This document shows positions 1 to 6,591 of a stretch of DNA of 12,243 nt, in pieces. Position 1 is the first letter of the stretch; each line of letters starts with the position of its first letter. The stretch spans positions 1-12,243 of the forward strand of contig CAUWCT010000034.1 of NCBI GenBank assembly GCA_963557065.1, given 5' to 3'. This DNA comes from UMGS1370 sp963557065 (GTDB lineage: Bacteria; Bacillota; Clostridia; Lachnospirales; Lachnospiraceae). The notes beneath the pieces were generated by a model. The model searched no databases. It was not told the origin of the DNA and worked only from the letters and a program-made list of their open reading frames with translations. The position numbers and the translations under genes are program-made.

Positions 1-50
1 TATACAGGTAAATCCTCGTTGCTACAAATGTGGGGTCACTTCATATTGTC

Positions 51-1148
51 CTACTGACGGAATAATTCATAATGATAGCGGGTAAGCTGGGTCCAGGCGG
101 ATTCTAAGGATTCTTCGTCGTAAAAGGTGATCCGAAGAGCCCCTTCGCCCCGTTCCCGGTTGTTGTTAATACCGATATTTTTAATGTTAATGCCTTTGGC
201 AGCCAGAATAACAGACAATGTAGAGATAGCGCCTGCCTCATCCACAATGTCTACAGAAAAGGAGTAATCCGGCTCAATGGCGCCCTTTGCCCGGTCGGTA
301 ATGGAATCGCGGTACTTTCTGGATTCGTCCAGCAGGTGAAAAACAGCGTTTTCCTGCCGGTTTCGGATCAGTTCCAGAACTTCAGATAAAGACTGAATGT
401 AAGCTTCCAGAATATCGCTGATAGGACCGCTGTTTGCCATACAGATTTGTTCCCACATTTCCGGAGAGGAAGAAGCAATTCGGGTAATATCTTTAAAACC
501 CCCGGCAGCAATCTGTTTCATGGTTTCGGCCCGGTTATCCGAAGCTTTTACAAGATTGACCATGCAGGAAGCTGCCAGATGGGGGAGATGGCTGATTGCG
601 GCCACTGCTTTATCATGTTCTCTGTAATCCAGTACCATAGGGATGGCTCCAAGGGAAAGAGCCACCTCCTTTACCCGTTCAATTTGTCCGGCAGAGGACT
701 TTTCAGAAGGGGTGATAATATAGTAGGCATTTTCAAGAAGGTGGTCTGTAGAATTTTCATAGCCGGTTTTTTCAGATCCGGCCATGGGATGGCCGCCTAC
801 AAAGCAGTCTTCCATCTGAAGGCGGATCACTTCCTCGTGGATATTGGACTTTGTGCTTCCCACATCTGTCACAATGGCGCCTGGTTTTAAATAGGGGCGA
901 AGCGCTTTTAAATATCCGGCATTGTATTCTACGGGAGTGCACAAAAAGATCATGTCGCACTGGCGAAGGCGATCTTCAATTCCATCCAATATCACATCTA
1001 CAATCCCGTCCTGTTTTGCCTGTCCAAGACGGGAGCGGGAGCGCATATATGCCATAATGACCGTATCAGGATGCGCCCGCTTGATCCCTTTTGCAATGGA
1101 ACCTCCAATTAATCCCAGCCCAATAAAGCCAATGGTCTGTTCTGACAT
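51..1148 (-). CDS. tyrA: Prephenate dehydrogenase with C-terminal ACT domain
   Basis: This 365-residue cytosolic enzyme oxidatively decarboxylates prephenate to 4-hydroxyphenylpyruvate with NAD(P)+, on the tyrosine branch. The N-terminal Rossmann domain has GLGLIGGS at residues 10-17. TDVGSTK lies at 94-100, the GGHPMAGSEKTG block (with the family's catalytic-region histidine, H120) at 118-129, SHLPH at 186-190 and GGFKDITRIA at 216-225. From about residue 296 (YSFSVDIVDEAGAIS) to the end is an ACT domain, which in this family usually senses tyrosine or another aromatic amino acid. The ATG at 1146-1148 follows AAGGA at an 8-nt spacing. It lies 29 nt downstream of aroF on the same strand, so the two are probably one operon. 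Length and motifs are normal for the Firmicutes TyrA-ACT type. Positions 1-50 downstream show no terminator, so the operon may continue outside the window. Confidence 0.96.
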   Translation of the reverse strand: MSEQTIGFIGLGLIGGSIAKGIKRAHPDTVIMAYMRSRSRLGQAKQDGIVDVILDGIEDRLRQCDMIFLCTPVEYNAGYLKALRPYLKPGAIVTDVGSTKSNIHEEVIRLQMEDCFVGGHPMAGSEKTGYENSTDHLLENAYYIITPSEKSSAGQIERVKEVALSLGAIPMVLDYREHDKAVAAISHLPHLAASCMVNLVKASDNRAETMKQIAAGGFKDITRIASSSPEMWEQICMANSGPISDILEAYIQSLSEVLELIRNRQENAVFHLLDESRKYRDSITDRAKGAIEPDYSFSVDIVDEAGAISTLSVILAAKGINIKNIGINNNRERGEGALRITFYDEESLESAWTQLTRYHYELFRQ

Positions 1149-1177
1149 AACAAATATCCTTTCTTACAAAGAGGCAA

Positions 1178-2188
1178 TCAATTCCGGCCGGAAAGCGCGG
1201 CATAGGGTTTTAAATCTTCCATGAGTTTTTCAAAATCCGGGAAGGTAAGGGACTGAGGGCCGTCCGATAAAGCACAGGAAGGGCAGGGATGAACTTCGAT
1301 CATCAGACCGTCTGCACCACAGGCCAGGGCGGCTTTGGCTAAGGGTTCCACATAAGCGCGGACTCCGGTAGCATGGCTGGGGTCCACAATGACGGGCAGG
1401 TGGCTCTTTTCCCGGATGACAGGAACAGCGCTTAAATCCAGGGTATTGCGGGTAGCGGTCTCATAGGTGCGGATTCCCCGCTCGCATAATACCACATTGG
1501 GATTGCCGGAAGCTAAAATATATTCGGCGGAGTTGAGCCACTCGTCAATGGTGGCAGAGAGTCCTCTTTTTAACAGGACCGGAATGCCGGCCCGTCCGGC
1601 TTCTTTTAACAGTTCAAAATTCTGCATGTTGCGGGCGCCGATTTGCACCATATCTACATATTTGACTGCGCTTTCGATAGCGTGCTCGCTGGTGACTTCG
1701 CAGATAACCGGAAGACCGGTAGCTTCTCTGGCCTCTTTCATATATTTCAGGCCCTCCTCCTCTAAGCCCTGGAAGGAGTAGGGAGAAGTGCGGGGTTTGT
1801 AGGCGCCGCCCCGCAGGAACGTAGCACCGGCTTTTTTTACTGCAAAGGCCGTATCCAAAAGCTGTTTGCGGTTTTCAATGGCGCAGGGACCGGCCATAAC
1901 GGTCAAAGTGCCTGGACCGATGATGGAAGGTCCTGCCTGAACCGAGGAATTGTCCGGATGAAATTTTTTATTGACCAGTTTATAGGATTCTGTCACAGGT
2001 ACGATTTTTTCCACGCCGTCAGACAATTCAATATTGCATCCGGTAAGCCGGCTCTTATCGCCGACTACGCCGATAATGGTAACCTGAGTGCCCTGTGATA
2101 AGTGAGCGGTCAGTCCTTTTTCCTCGATCATATGGGTAACATTTGCGATCGCTTCGTTAGAAGCGCCTGGTTTCATAATAATAATCAT
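1178..2188 (-). CDS. aroF: 3-deoxy-7-phosphoheptulonate (DAHP) synthase, type I-beta
   Basis: This 336-residue enzyme condenses phosphoenolpyruvate and erythrose 4-phosphate to DAHP, the first committed step of the shikimate pathway. Residues 1 to about 68 form the ferredoxin-like N-terminal domain of the Thermotoga-type enzyme, which in that enzyme carries feedback control by tyrosine or phenylalanine. The barrel follows: GPCAIE at 100-105, GGAYKPRTSPYSFQG at 127-141, QIGARNMQN at 182-190, CERGIRT at 235-241, VDPSHATG at 268-275 and EVHPCP at 298-303. C102, H272, E298 and D309 fall where this family's four metal ligands are expected. The ATG at 2186-2188 follows AAGGAG (2199-2204 on the minus strand). 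It is the first gene of an aroF-tyrA operon. A regulatory N-terminal domain here and an ACT domain on TyrA suggest two points of end-product control, although this was not tested. Confidence 0.96.
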   Translation of the reverse strand: MIIIMKPGASNEAIANVTHMIEEKGLTAHLSQGTQVTIIGVVGDKSRLTGCNIELSDGVEKIVPVTESYKLVNKKFHPDNSSVQAGPSIIGPGTLTVMAGPCAIENRKQLLDTAFAVKKAGATFLRGGAYKPRTSPYSFQGLEEEGLKYMKEAREATGLPVICEVTSEHAIESAVKYVDMVQIGARNMQNFELLKEAGRAGIPVLLKRGLSATIDEWLNSAEYILASGNPNVVLCERGIRTYETATRNTLDLSAVPVIREKSHLPVIVDPSHATGVRAYVEPLAKAALACGADGLMIEVHPCPSCALSDGPQSLTFPDFEKLMEDLKPYAALSGRN

Positions 2189-2217
2189 AATGATGTATCT
2201 CCTTATTTGATTCTAAC

Positions 2218-2246
2218 ATTGTAAGCGATGGATAGAAAAATGTCAA
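2218..2246 (-). promoter_or_regulatory. Promoter of aroF-tyrA
   Basis: Read on the minus strand, a perfect -35 TTGACA (2241-2246) is separated by exactly 17 bp from a -10 TACAAT (2218-2223, 5 of 6 matches). Predicted transcription starts near 2211, leaving only about 20-25 nt of leader before the aroF start. There is no room for a leader-peptide attenuator or T-box, so any transcriptional control should act on DNA at or upstream of the promoter. Confidence 0.85.
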
Positions 2247-2255
2247 CGGTTTATC

Positions 2256-2280
2256 GCTTTAAAGTTCAAAGCTTTAAAGC
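2256..2280. repeat. Palindromic direct repeat beside the aroF promoter, candidate operator
   Basis: GCTTTAAAG occurs at 2256-2264 and again at 2271-2279 (15-bp period, about one and a half helical turns). The second copy, with its last base, is the perfect palindrome GCTTTAAAGC (2271-2280). The pair begins 10 bp upstream of the aroF -35 box. Spaced near-palindromes next to a promoter are typical of dimeric regulator sites, but I do not recognise a known operator, and the A+T-rich sequence could also be an UP-element-like stretch. Confidence 0.35.
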
Positions 2281-2287
2281 ATATGAC

Positions 2288-2355
2288 TGAAGATTCAGAC
2301 AGAAAAACTCTTATGAAAACAAGTTTTCAACGCTTTTTTTCTGCCTGAATCTTCG
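2288..2355. repeat. Long symmetric inverted repeat between divergent promoters
   Basis: Arm 2289-2307 (starts GAAGATTCAG) pairs with 2336-2354 over 19 positions with one exception, 2299/2344. That pair is A-C in plus-strand RNA but a U-G wobble in minus-strand RNA. An inner arm 2314-2320 (TGAAAAC) pairs with 2323-2329 about exactly the same centre. It lies upstream of both the aroF promoter (2218-2246) and the EF-G-like promoter (2402-2430), so neither predicted transcript contains it. No U-tract follows either arm, which argues against a simple terminator. Confidence 0.7.
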
Positions 2356-2401
2356 CATGGCTGAACTGTTACTAATTTTTTGTATAAATTGCATATTTTA
2401 C

Positions 2402-2430
2402 TTGAAAATTTCAGAATTTTTTAGTAAAAT
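2402..2430 (+). promoter_or_regulatory. Promoter of the EF-G-like gene
   Basis: TTGAAA (2402-2407) and TAAAAT (2425-2430) are 17 bp apart, with 4 of 6 and 5 of 6 consensus matches. The predicted start near 2437 gives a leader of about 35 nt ending in AGGAGGG (2458-2464), 7 nt before the ATG at 2472. This layout favours 2472 over the upstream in-frame ATG at 2448. Confidence 0.75.
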
Positions 2431-2471
2431 AAACGCATGGACTAAATATGGTTGTACAGGAGGGAATTTCT

Positions 2472-4565
2472 ATGAATGTTTATGGAACCAATCAGATTCG
2501 CAATGTCATTTTACTGGGACATGGCGGCGCAGGAAAGACAACAGTAGCAGAGGCTCTGGCAATGATTACTGGGGTTACTAAACGAATGGGAAAGATTACA
2601 GATGGCAATACCATCAGTGATTACGATAAGGAAGAGATTAAAAGACAGTTTTCTATTTCTACTTCATTGATTCCTCTGGAATACGAAGGAGAAAACGGCC
2701 CGATTAAGATCAATCTGTTAGACACTCCAGGCTACTTCGATTTTGTGGGGGAAGTAGAAGAAGCCATCAGCGTAGCAGATGCAGCCATTATTGTTGTAAA
2801 CTGCAAGGCAGGTATTGAGGTTGGCGTAGAAAAGGCATGGGAGATGTGCGAAAAATACAAACTTCCCAGACTGTTTTTTGTCACCAACATGGATGATGAC
2901 CATGCCAGCTACAGAGAACTGGTATTAAAGTTAGAGACCCGTTTTGGCCGCAAGATTGCGCCGTTCCAGCTTCCAATCCGCGAAAATGAAAAGTTTGTGG
3001 GATTTGTCAATGTGGTAAAGATGGCAGGACGCCGTTTTACGGATTTAAGCAATTATACAGAATGTGAGATTCCGGATTATGTACAGAAGAATCTTGGCAT
3101 TGCCAGAGAAGCTTTGATGGAAGCAGTGGCGGAAACCAGCGAAGAATACATGGAACGCTATTTCTCAGGCGAAGAATTTACACAGGAAGAGATTTCAACT
3201 GCTTTGAGAAGCCATGTAATCGAAGGCAATATTGTCCCGATTCTGCTTGGCTCCGGCATTAACTGCCAGGGATTTTCCAGTCTTTTGCAGGCTATTGACA
3301 AGTATTTCCCATCACCGGATCGTTACGAATGTATTGGTGTAGATACTTCTACCGGTGAACGTTTCACAGCAAAGTATAATGATGACGTGTCTCTGTCAGC
3401 CAGAGTATTTAAGACCATCGTAGATCCGTTTATCGGAAAATATTCCCTGATGAAGATCTGTACCGGTGTTTTAAAGCCGGACAGCGTGATCTATAATGTA
3501 AACAAAGACGCAGAAGAAAAAATCGGAAAGCTCTATTTGTTAAGAGGAAAAGATCAGATAGAAGTAAATGAATTGCGGGCAGGAGATATCGGAGCAGTTG
3601 CAAAGCTGTCTGTGACCCAGACCGGCGATACAATTGCATTAAAGAGCGCTCCTATTGTATACCACAAGCCTCAGATTTCCACTCCTTATACCTATATGGC
3701 GTTCCGCGCTGCCAATAAGGGTGAGGATGACAAGGTTGCCAGCGCACTGTCCAAGATGATGGATGAGGATCTGACCCTTCGTGTAGTAGGAGATCCGGAA
3801 AATCGTCAGTCACTTTTGTATGCCATCGGCGATCAGCAGTTAGAGATAGTATGCAGCAAACTGCAGAGCCGTTATAAAGTAGACATTGTCTTGGAAAAAC
3901 CAAAGTTTGCATTCCGGGAGACTCTGAGAAAGAAAGTAAAGGTTCAGGGCCGCCACAAGAAGCAGTCCGGCGGACATGGACAGTTTGGCGATGTGTGGAT
4001 GGAATTTGAGCCGTCCGGCGATTTGGAGATTCCATACATATTTGAGGAAAAGATTTTCGGCGGTTCTGTTCCCAAGAACTACTTCCCGGCAGTGGAAAAA
4101 GGACTTCAGGAATGTGTTCAGAAAGGACCATTAGCAGGATATCCGGTTGTAGGATTAAAGGCAACTTTAGTAGACGGCTCCTACCATCCCGTAGATTCTT
4201 CCGAGATGGCATTTAAGATGGCAACTATTTTGGCATTTAAGAAAGGCTTTATGGATGCAAATCCAGTGCTTTTAGAGCCGATTGCCTCCTTAAAAGTTAC
4301 CGTTCCGGATAAGTATACCGGCGATGTTATGGGAGATTTAAACCGCCGCCGCGGCCGCGTTCTGGGCATGAATCCGGATCACCGGGGCAAGCAGGTAATC
4401 GAGGCAGATGTTCCCATGTCAGAGCTGTTTGGATACAACACTGATTTGCGTTCCATTACCGGCGGAATCGGCACATATGAGTATGAATTTGCCCGCTATG
4501 AGCAGGCGCCCGGCGATGTGCAGAAAAAAGAAGTAGAAGCAAGAGCTGCTTTAAAGGAAGAATAA
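2472..4565 (+). CDS. EF-G-like translational GTPase paralogue
   Basis: This 697-residue protein has the full EF-G domain order. P-loop GHGGAGKT is at 16-23, switch II DTPGYFDF at 84-91 and the G5-like GSG at 260-262; domain II is about 290-395 and domain III about 400-480. Domain IV has GGHGQFGDVW (500-509), GGSVPKNYFPAVEKG (530-544) and the tip loop DGSYHPVDSSEMAFK (568-582). Domain V has RRRGRVLGM (625-633). Two motifs deviate. The histidine of canonical DTPGH is Tyr88, and the NKxD guanine-specificity motif reads TNMD (138-141). From memory, the Tyr is shared with EF-G-2/FusA2-type paralogues (Thermus EF-G-2, mycobacterial FusA2). It is therefore probably a paralogue whose exact role is unclear rather than the housekeeping fusA, which normally sits beside rpsL/rpsG/tuf; none of those is here. 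The start at 2472 follows a strong AGGAGGG. No terminator is visible before the rubredoxin promoter. Confidence 0.92.
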   Translation: MNVYGTNQIRNVILLGHGGAGKTTVAEALAMITGVTKRMGKITDGNTISDYDKEEIKRQFSISTSLIPLEYEGENGPIKINLLDTPGYFDFVGEVEEAISVADAAIIVVNCKAGIEVGVEKAWEMCEKYKLPRLFFVTNMDDDHASYRELVLKLETRFGRKIAPFQLPIRENEKFVGFVNVVKMAGRRFTDLSNYTECEIPDYVQKNLGIAREALMEAVAETSEEYMERYFSGEEFTQEEISTALRSHVIEGNIVPILLGSGINCQGFSSLLQAIDKYFPSPDRYECIGVDTSTGERFTAKYNDDVSLSARVFKTIVDPFIGKYSLMKICTGVLKPDSVIYNVNKDAEEKIGKLYLLRGKDQIEVNELRAGDIGAVAKLSVTQTGDTIALKSAPIVYHKPQISTPYTYMAFRAANKGEDDKVASALSKMMDEDLTLRVVGDPENRQSLLYAIGDQQLEIVCSKLQSRYKVDIVLEKPKFAFRETLRKKVKVQGRHKKQSGGHGQFGDVWMEFEPSGDLEIPYIFEEKIFGGSVPKNYFPAVEKGLQECVQKGPLAGYPVVGLKATLVDGSYHPVDSSEMAFKMATILAFKKGFMDANPVLLEPIASLKVTVPDKYTGDVMGDLNRRRGRVLGMNPDHRGKQVIEADVPMSELFGYNTDLRSITGGIGTYEYEFARYEQAPGDVQKKEVEARAALKEE

Positions 4566-4578
4566 ATTGTGCTATAAT
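4550..4578 (+). promoter_or_regulatory. Extended -10 promoter for rubredoxin
   Basis: A perfect TATAAT (4573-4578) is preceded by TGC, giving the TGn extended -10. The -35 position, 17 bp upstream, holds a weak TTTAAA (4550-4555) inside the last codons of the EF-G-like gene. Extended -10 promoters tolerate a poor -35. Rubredoxin can therefore be transcribed independently of the upstream GTPase. Confidence 0.7.
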
Positions 4579-4622
4579 AGGTTAGTATTTTATACAAATA
4601 TTTATAAACAGGAGGATTTATA

Positions 4623-4784
4623 ATGGAGAAATATGTTTGTGAACCATGTGGTTACGTATATGACCCGGCAGTAGGAGATCCGGATGGCGGAATTGCTCCC
4701 GGAACTGCTTTTGAGGACATTCCCGATGACTGGGTATGCCCCATCTGCGGCATGGGAAAAGATGTATTTGTAGTAGAAGAGTAA
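4623..4784 (+). CDS. Rubredoxin
   Basis: This 53-residue cytosolic one-electron carrier uses a single Fe bound by four cysteines: C6 and C9 (CEPCGYVYDP) and C39 and C42 (CPICGMGK). Between them lie GDPDGGIAPGTAFEDIPDDW (residues 18-37), the hallmark acidic and aromatic core of rubredoxins. Length is typical of the short clostridial form (52-54 residues). AGGAGG (4610-4615) sits 7 nt before the ATG. It has its own extended -10 promoter and a strong terminator, so it is probably a monocistronic unit. In anaerobes such proteins feed electrons to reductases that detoxify oxygen or peroxide, but no partner is encoded next to it, so its redox partner is unknown. The gene is short and easily missed by ORF length filters. 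Confidence 0.97.
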   Translation: MEKYVCEPCGYVYDPAVGDPDGGIAPGTAFEDIPDDWVCPICGMGKDVFVVEE

Positions 4785-4792
4785 AACCAGGT

Positions 4793-4835
4793 GGCCGGGC
4801 TGTGGCGGTATATTCCGTCATAGCCCGGCCATTTT
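4793..4835 (+). terminator. Rho-independent terminator after rubredoxin
   Basis: The 16-bp stem 4793-4808 / 4815-4830 begins GGCCGGGCT and is fully paired if two G-U wobbles are allowed. The loop is TATATT, and a short T-run (4832-4835) follows. The stem is very GC-rich but the U-tract is short, so termination may be incomplete. Confidence 0.85.
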
Positions 4836-4868
4836 AGGCAACCGCTCAGCCATGTATCCGGATTTTTA

Positions 4869-4898
4869 TTTACACTGACGACAGGGATGTGTTATACT
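4869..4898 (+). promoter_or_regulatory. Promoter of the CPBP-hydrolase operon
   Basis: TTTACA (4869-4874) and TATACT (4893-4898) are 18 bp apart, and TGT before the -10 gives a TGn extension. It lies just after the rubredoxin terminator and about 39 bp before the CPBP start codon, which has GGAGG at 4926-4930. Confidence 0.75.
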
Positions 4899-4936
4899 GA
4901 GTAAAATCGGTCAGAAAAACAGAATGGAGGAACTGG

Positions 4937-5875
4937 ATGAACGAAAGAAAATGGAAACAGATTTTTTCTAAAGTAGGTCTGGCGTGTACCGGTTTTACAG
5001 CATTTTCGGTACTGGCTCAATATATGATAGTATTTTTGTGTGTGAATGCAGGCATTTCCCTGGAGTCAATGGATATGCAGCTTCTTATCAGCAGCGCTGC
5101 AATGTATCTGGCAGCATTTCCCATAACAGTCCTGTTGTTTCATAAAATTCCCTATCCGGTACCGGAAAGGAACAGAGAAATCTGGGGATTCGGGAACTGG
5201 GCAGTGATTGTTTTTATCTGTATTGGAGTTATGTCAGCAGGGAATCTGCTGGGCAGGGGATTTATGTTTCTTTTTGGAAGCGGGAATACTGAAAATGTAG
5301 TAGACGTTGTGGTGTCAGATTCCAGCCTTTGGTTTTCAACGCTTATAATGGTCATCATCGGTCCGGTAGTAGAAGAGATTCTGATGAGAAAGCTGGTGAT
5401 TGACCGGATTCTGATTTTTGGTGAAAAGACAGCGGTGCTGGTATCCGGGCTTATCTTCGGGCTGATTCATGGCAATTTTTATCAATTTTTTTACGCATTT
5501 GCTCTGGGCCTTATCTTCGGATATGTCTATGTGAGAACGGGCAGGGTGCGCAATACCATTTTTCTTCATATGCTGATTAATTTTATGGGAAGCGCTCTGA
5601 TCATGGGACTTATAGAATGGATGAGTCTGCCTGGTATTGCCGGTATCATGGGTATGCTGGTGCTCCTTGGCTATGAACTTTTGTATTTTGGAGCAGCCAT
5701 AGTGGGAATCATCTTTTTATTTGTATTTTGGAAAAAAATCCGCTTTTATCAGACTCCTTATGAGTGGTCAGCACCGTCTATGAGCTTGGGAAAGCGGGCA
5801 GGCATTGTGTTTGGAAACATGGGTATGATTTTGTTTTTGTTGTTCAGTATTATGGAATTTGCCTGGAATTTTTAA
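4937..5875 (+). CDS. CPBP family intramembrane metalloprotease homologue
   Basis: This 312-residue integral membrane protein belongs to the CPBP (CAAX protease and bacteriocin-processing, ABI) family. The three signature motifs are present: EEILMR at 146-151 (the EExxxR catalytic glutamates), FGLIH at 174-178 (FxxxH) and HMLIN at 211-215 (HxxxN). Hydrophobic segments lie near residues 13-37, 46-68, 87-112, 133-145, 164-182, 186-200, 205-225, 232-266 and 288-310, so roughly eight or more helices. Members act as intramembrane endopeptidases, some in bacteriocin maturation or self-immunity. No bacteriocin peptide or exporter is visible here, so the substrate cannot be named. The ATG follows GGAGG by 6 nt. 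The stop is 12 nt before the hydrolase gene, implying one transcript. Confidence 0.9.
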   Translation: MNERKWKQIFSKVGLACTGFTAFSVLAQYMIVFLCVNAGISLESMDMQLLISSAAMYLAAFPITVLLFHKIPYPVPERNREIWGFGNWAVIVFICIGVMSAGNLLGRGFMFLFGSGNTENVVDVVVSDSSLWFSTLIMVIIGPVVEEILMRKLVIDRILIFGEKTAVLVSGLIFGLIHGNFYQFFYAFALGLIFGYVYVRTGRVRNTIFLHMLINFMGSALIMGLIEWMSLPGIAGIMGMLVLLGYELLYFGAAIVGIIFLFVFWKKIRFYQTPYEWSAPSMSLGKRAGIVFGNMGMILFLLFSIMEFAWNF

Positions 5876-5887
5876 AAGGAGGACTTT

Positions 5888-6403
5888 ATGAAACGATTAC
5901 TGGTAGTAGTGGATATGCAGAAGGACTTTATTGACGGAAGCCTGGGAACCAAAGAGGCCCAGGCGATTGTACCGGCAGTGAAGGATAAGGTGGTAAGATA
6001 CCAGGCAGAAGGCTGGGATGTGGCTTTTACCTTAGACACCCACAAAGAAGATTATTTAGACACTCAGGAAGGAAAGAAACTTCCGGTCCGTCACTGTATT
6101 GCAGAGACGGATGGATGGGAACTTTGCGAAGAACTGGGAGATTTTAAAGGCCGATATTTTGAAAAGAACACGTTCGGGAGTATGGAACTGGCCCAGTGGG
6201 CGGCAAAAAAAGGATACGAAGAAATCGAACTGGCCGGTCTGTGTACCGATATCTGTGTAATTTCCAACGCCATGCTGCTAAAAGCGGCTCTTCCGGAGGC
6301 AAGGATACTGGTAGACGCTGGATGTTGTGCCGGAGTAACGCCAGAAAGCCATAAAAACGCATTAGAGGCCATGAAAATGTGCCAGATTGAAGTAAATGGC
6401 TAG
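5888..6403 (+). CDS. Isochorismatase-family cysteine hydrolase, nicotinamidase-like
   Basis: This 171-residue cytosolic enzyme belongs to the isochorismatase-like superfamily. Asp9 (VVVDMQKDF), Lys93 (FEKNTFGS) and Cys123 (TDICV) form the expected Asp-Lys-Cys triad. Asp50, His52 and His69 match the nicotinamidase metal-site pattern. Glu61 is a plausible fourth ligand, as in streptococcal enzymes that use Glu in place of a His. This favours nicotinamidase (nicotinamide to nicotinate plus ammonia, NAD salvage) over true isochorismatase, although other amidases of the family cannot be excluded. AAAGGAGG directly precedes the ATG, and the gene is 12 nt downstream of the CPBP gene with no terminator between them. 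Length is somewhat short but complete for the family. Confidence 0.88.
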   Translation: MKRLLVVVDMQKDFIDGSLGTKEAQAIVPAVKDKVVRYQAEGWDVAFTLDTHKEDYLDTQEGKKLPVRHCIAETDGWELCEELGDFKGRYFEKNTFGSMELAQWAAKKGYEEIELAGLCTDICVISNAMLLKAALPEARILVDAGCCAGVTPESHKNALEAMKMCQIEVNG

Positions 6404-6591
6404 TTCTTTTCAGCGTTTGTAATGCTGTGAGCAAGAGCCTATCTGCTGTTTGCAGCCATTCTGGAGGACCAAGAACCATCAAAAGAAACGGGTATGGATT
6501 CCATTTAAAATGCCCATACTACTGTCATGGGCAAGAGCGGGGAAAGAACCATGGTTTTTCTATGGGGCTTTTGCAGGAAAGGCGGATAAAA
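6404..6591 (+). promoter_or_regulatory. Untranslated leader with possible start-codon pairing
   Basis: These 188 nt separate the hydrolase stop from the oxidoreductase start. TATGGATTCCATTT (6493-6506) is the exact reverse complement of AAATGGAATCCATA (6590-6603), which contains the oxidoreductase ATG. Nested between them is TGCCCAT / ATGGGCA (6511-6517 / 6527-6533), a 7-bp hairpin with a 9-nt loop. In mRNA the 14-bp pairing would hide the start codon. No clear promoter or T-rich terminator was found, so read-through from the CPBP operon is possible. The region stays open in the oxidoreductase frame from a GTG at 6427, but lacks a ribosome binding site there and does not resemble the family. 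Confidence 0.4.

Noticed and set aside
1..50. Start of a third gene in the aroF-tyrA operon
   Set aside because: A GAGG-like stretch occurs on the minus strand, but no start codon or terminator lies inside the window, so nothing can be called.
2448..2471. Upstream ATG for the EF-G-like gene
   Set aside because: It lies about 11 nt after the predicted transcription start with no ribosome binding site, whereas 2472 has AGGAGGG at ideal spacing.
3652..4212. 186-codon minus-strand ORF inside the EF-G-like gene
   Set aside because: It is antisense to strongly conserved coding sequence, has no family features, and is a shadow of codon composition.
6444..6456. Terminator after the hydrolase gene
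   Set aside because: The short CTGC...GCAG hairpin has no T-run, so termination there is not supported.
6427..6591. N-terminal extension of the oxidoreductase from the in-frame GTG at 6427
   Set aside because: No ribosome binding site at 6427, the 55 residues do not resemble a flavoprotein N-terminus, and the ATG at 6592 has a usable Shine-Dalgarno sequence.
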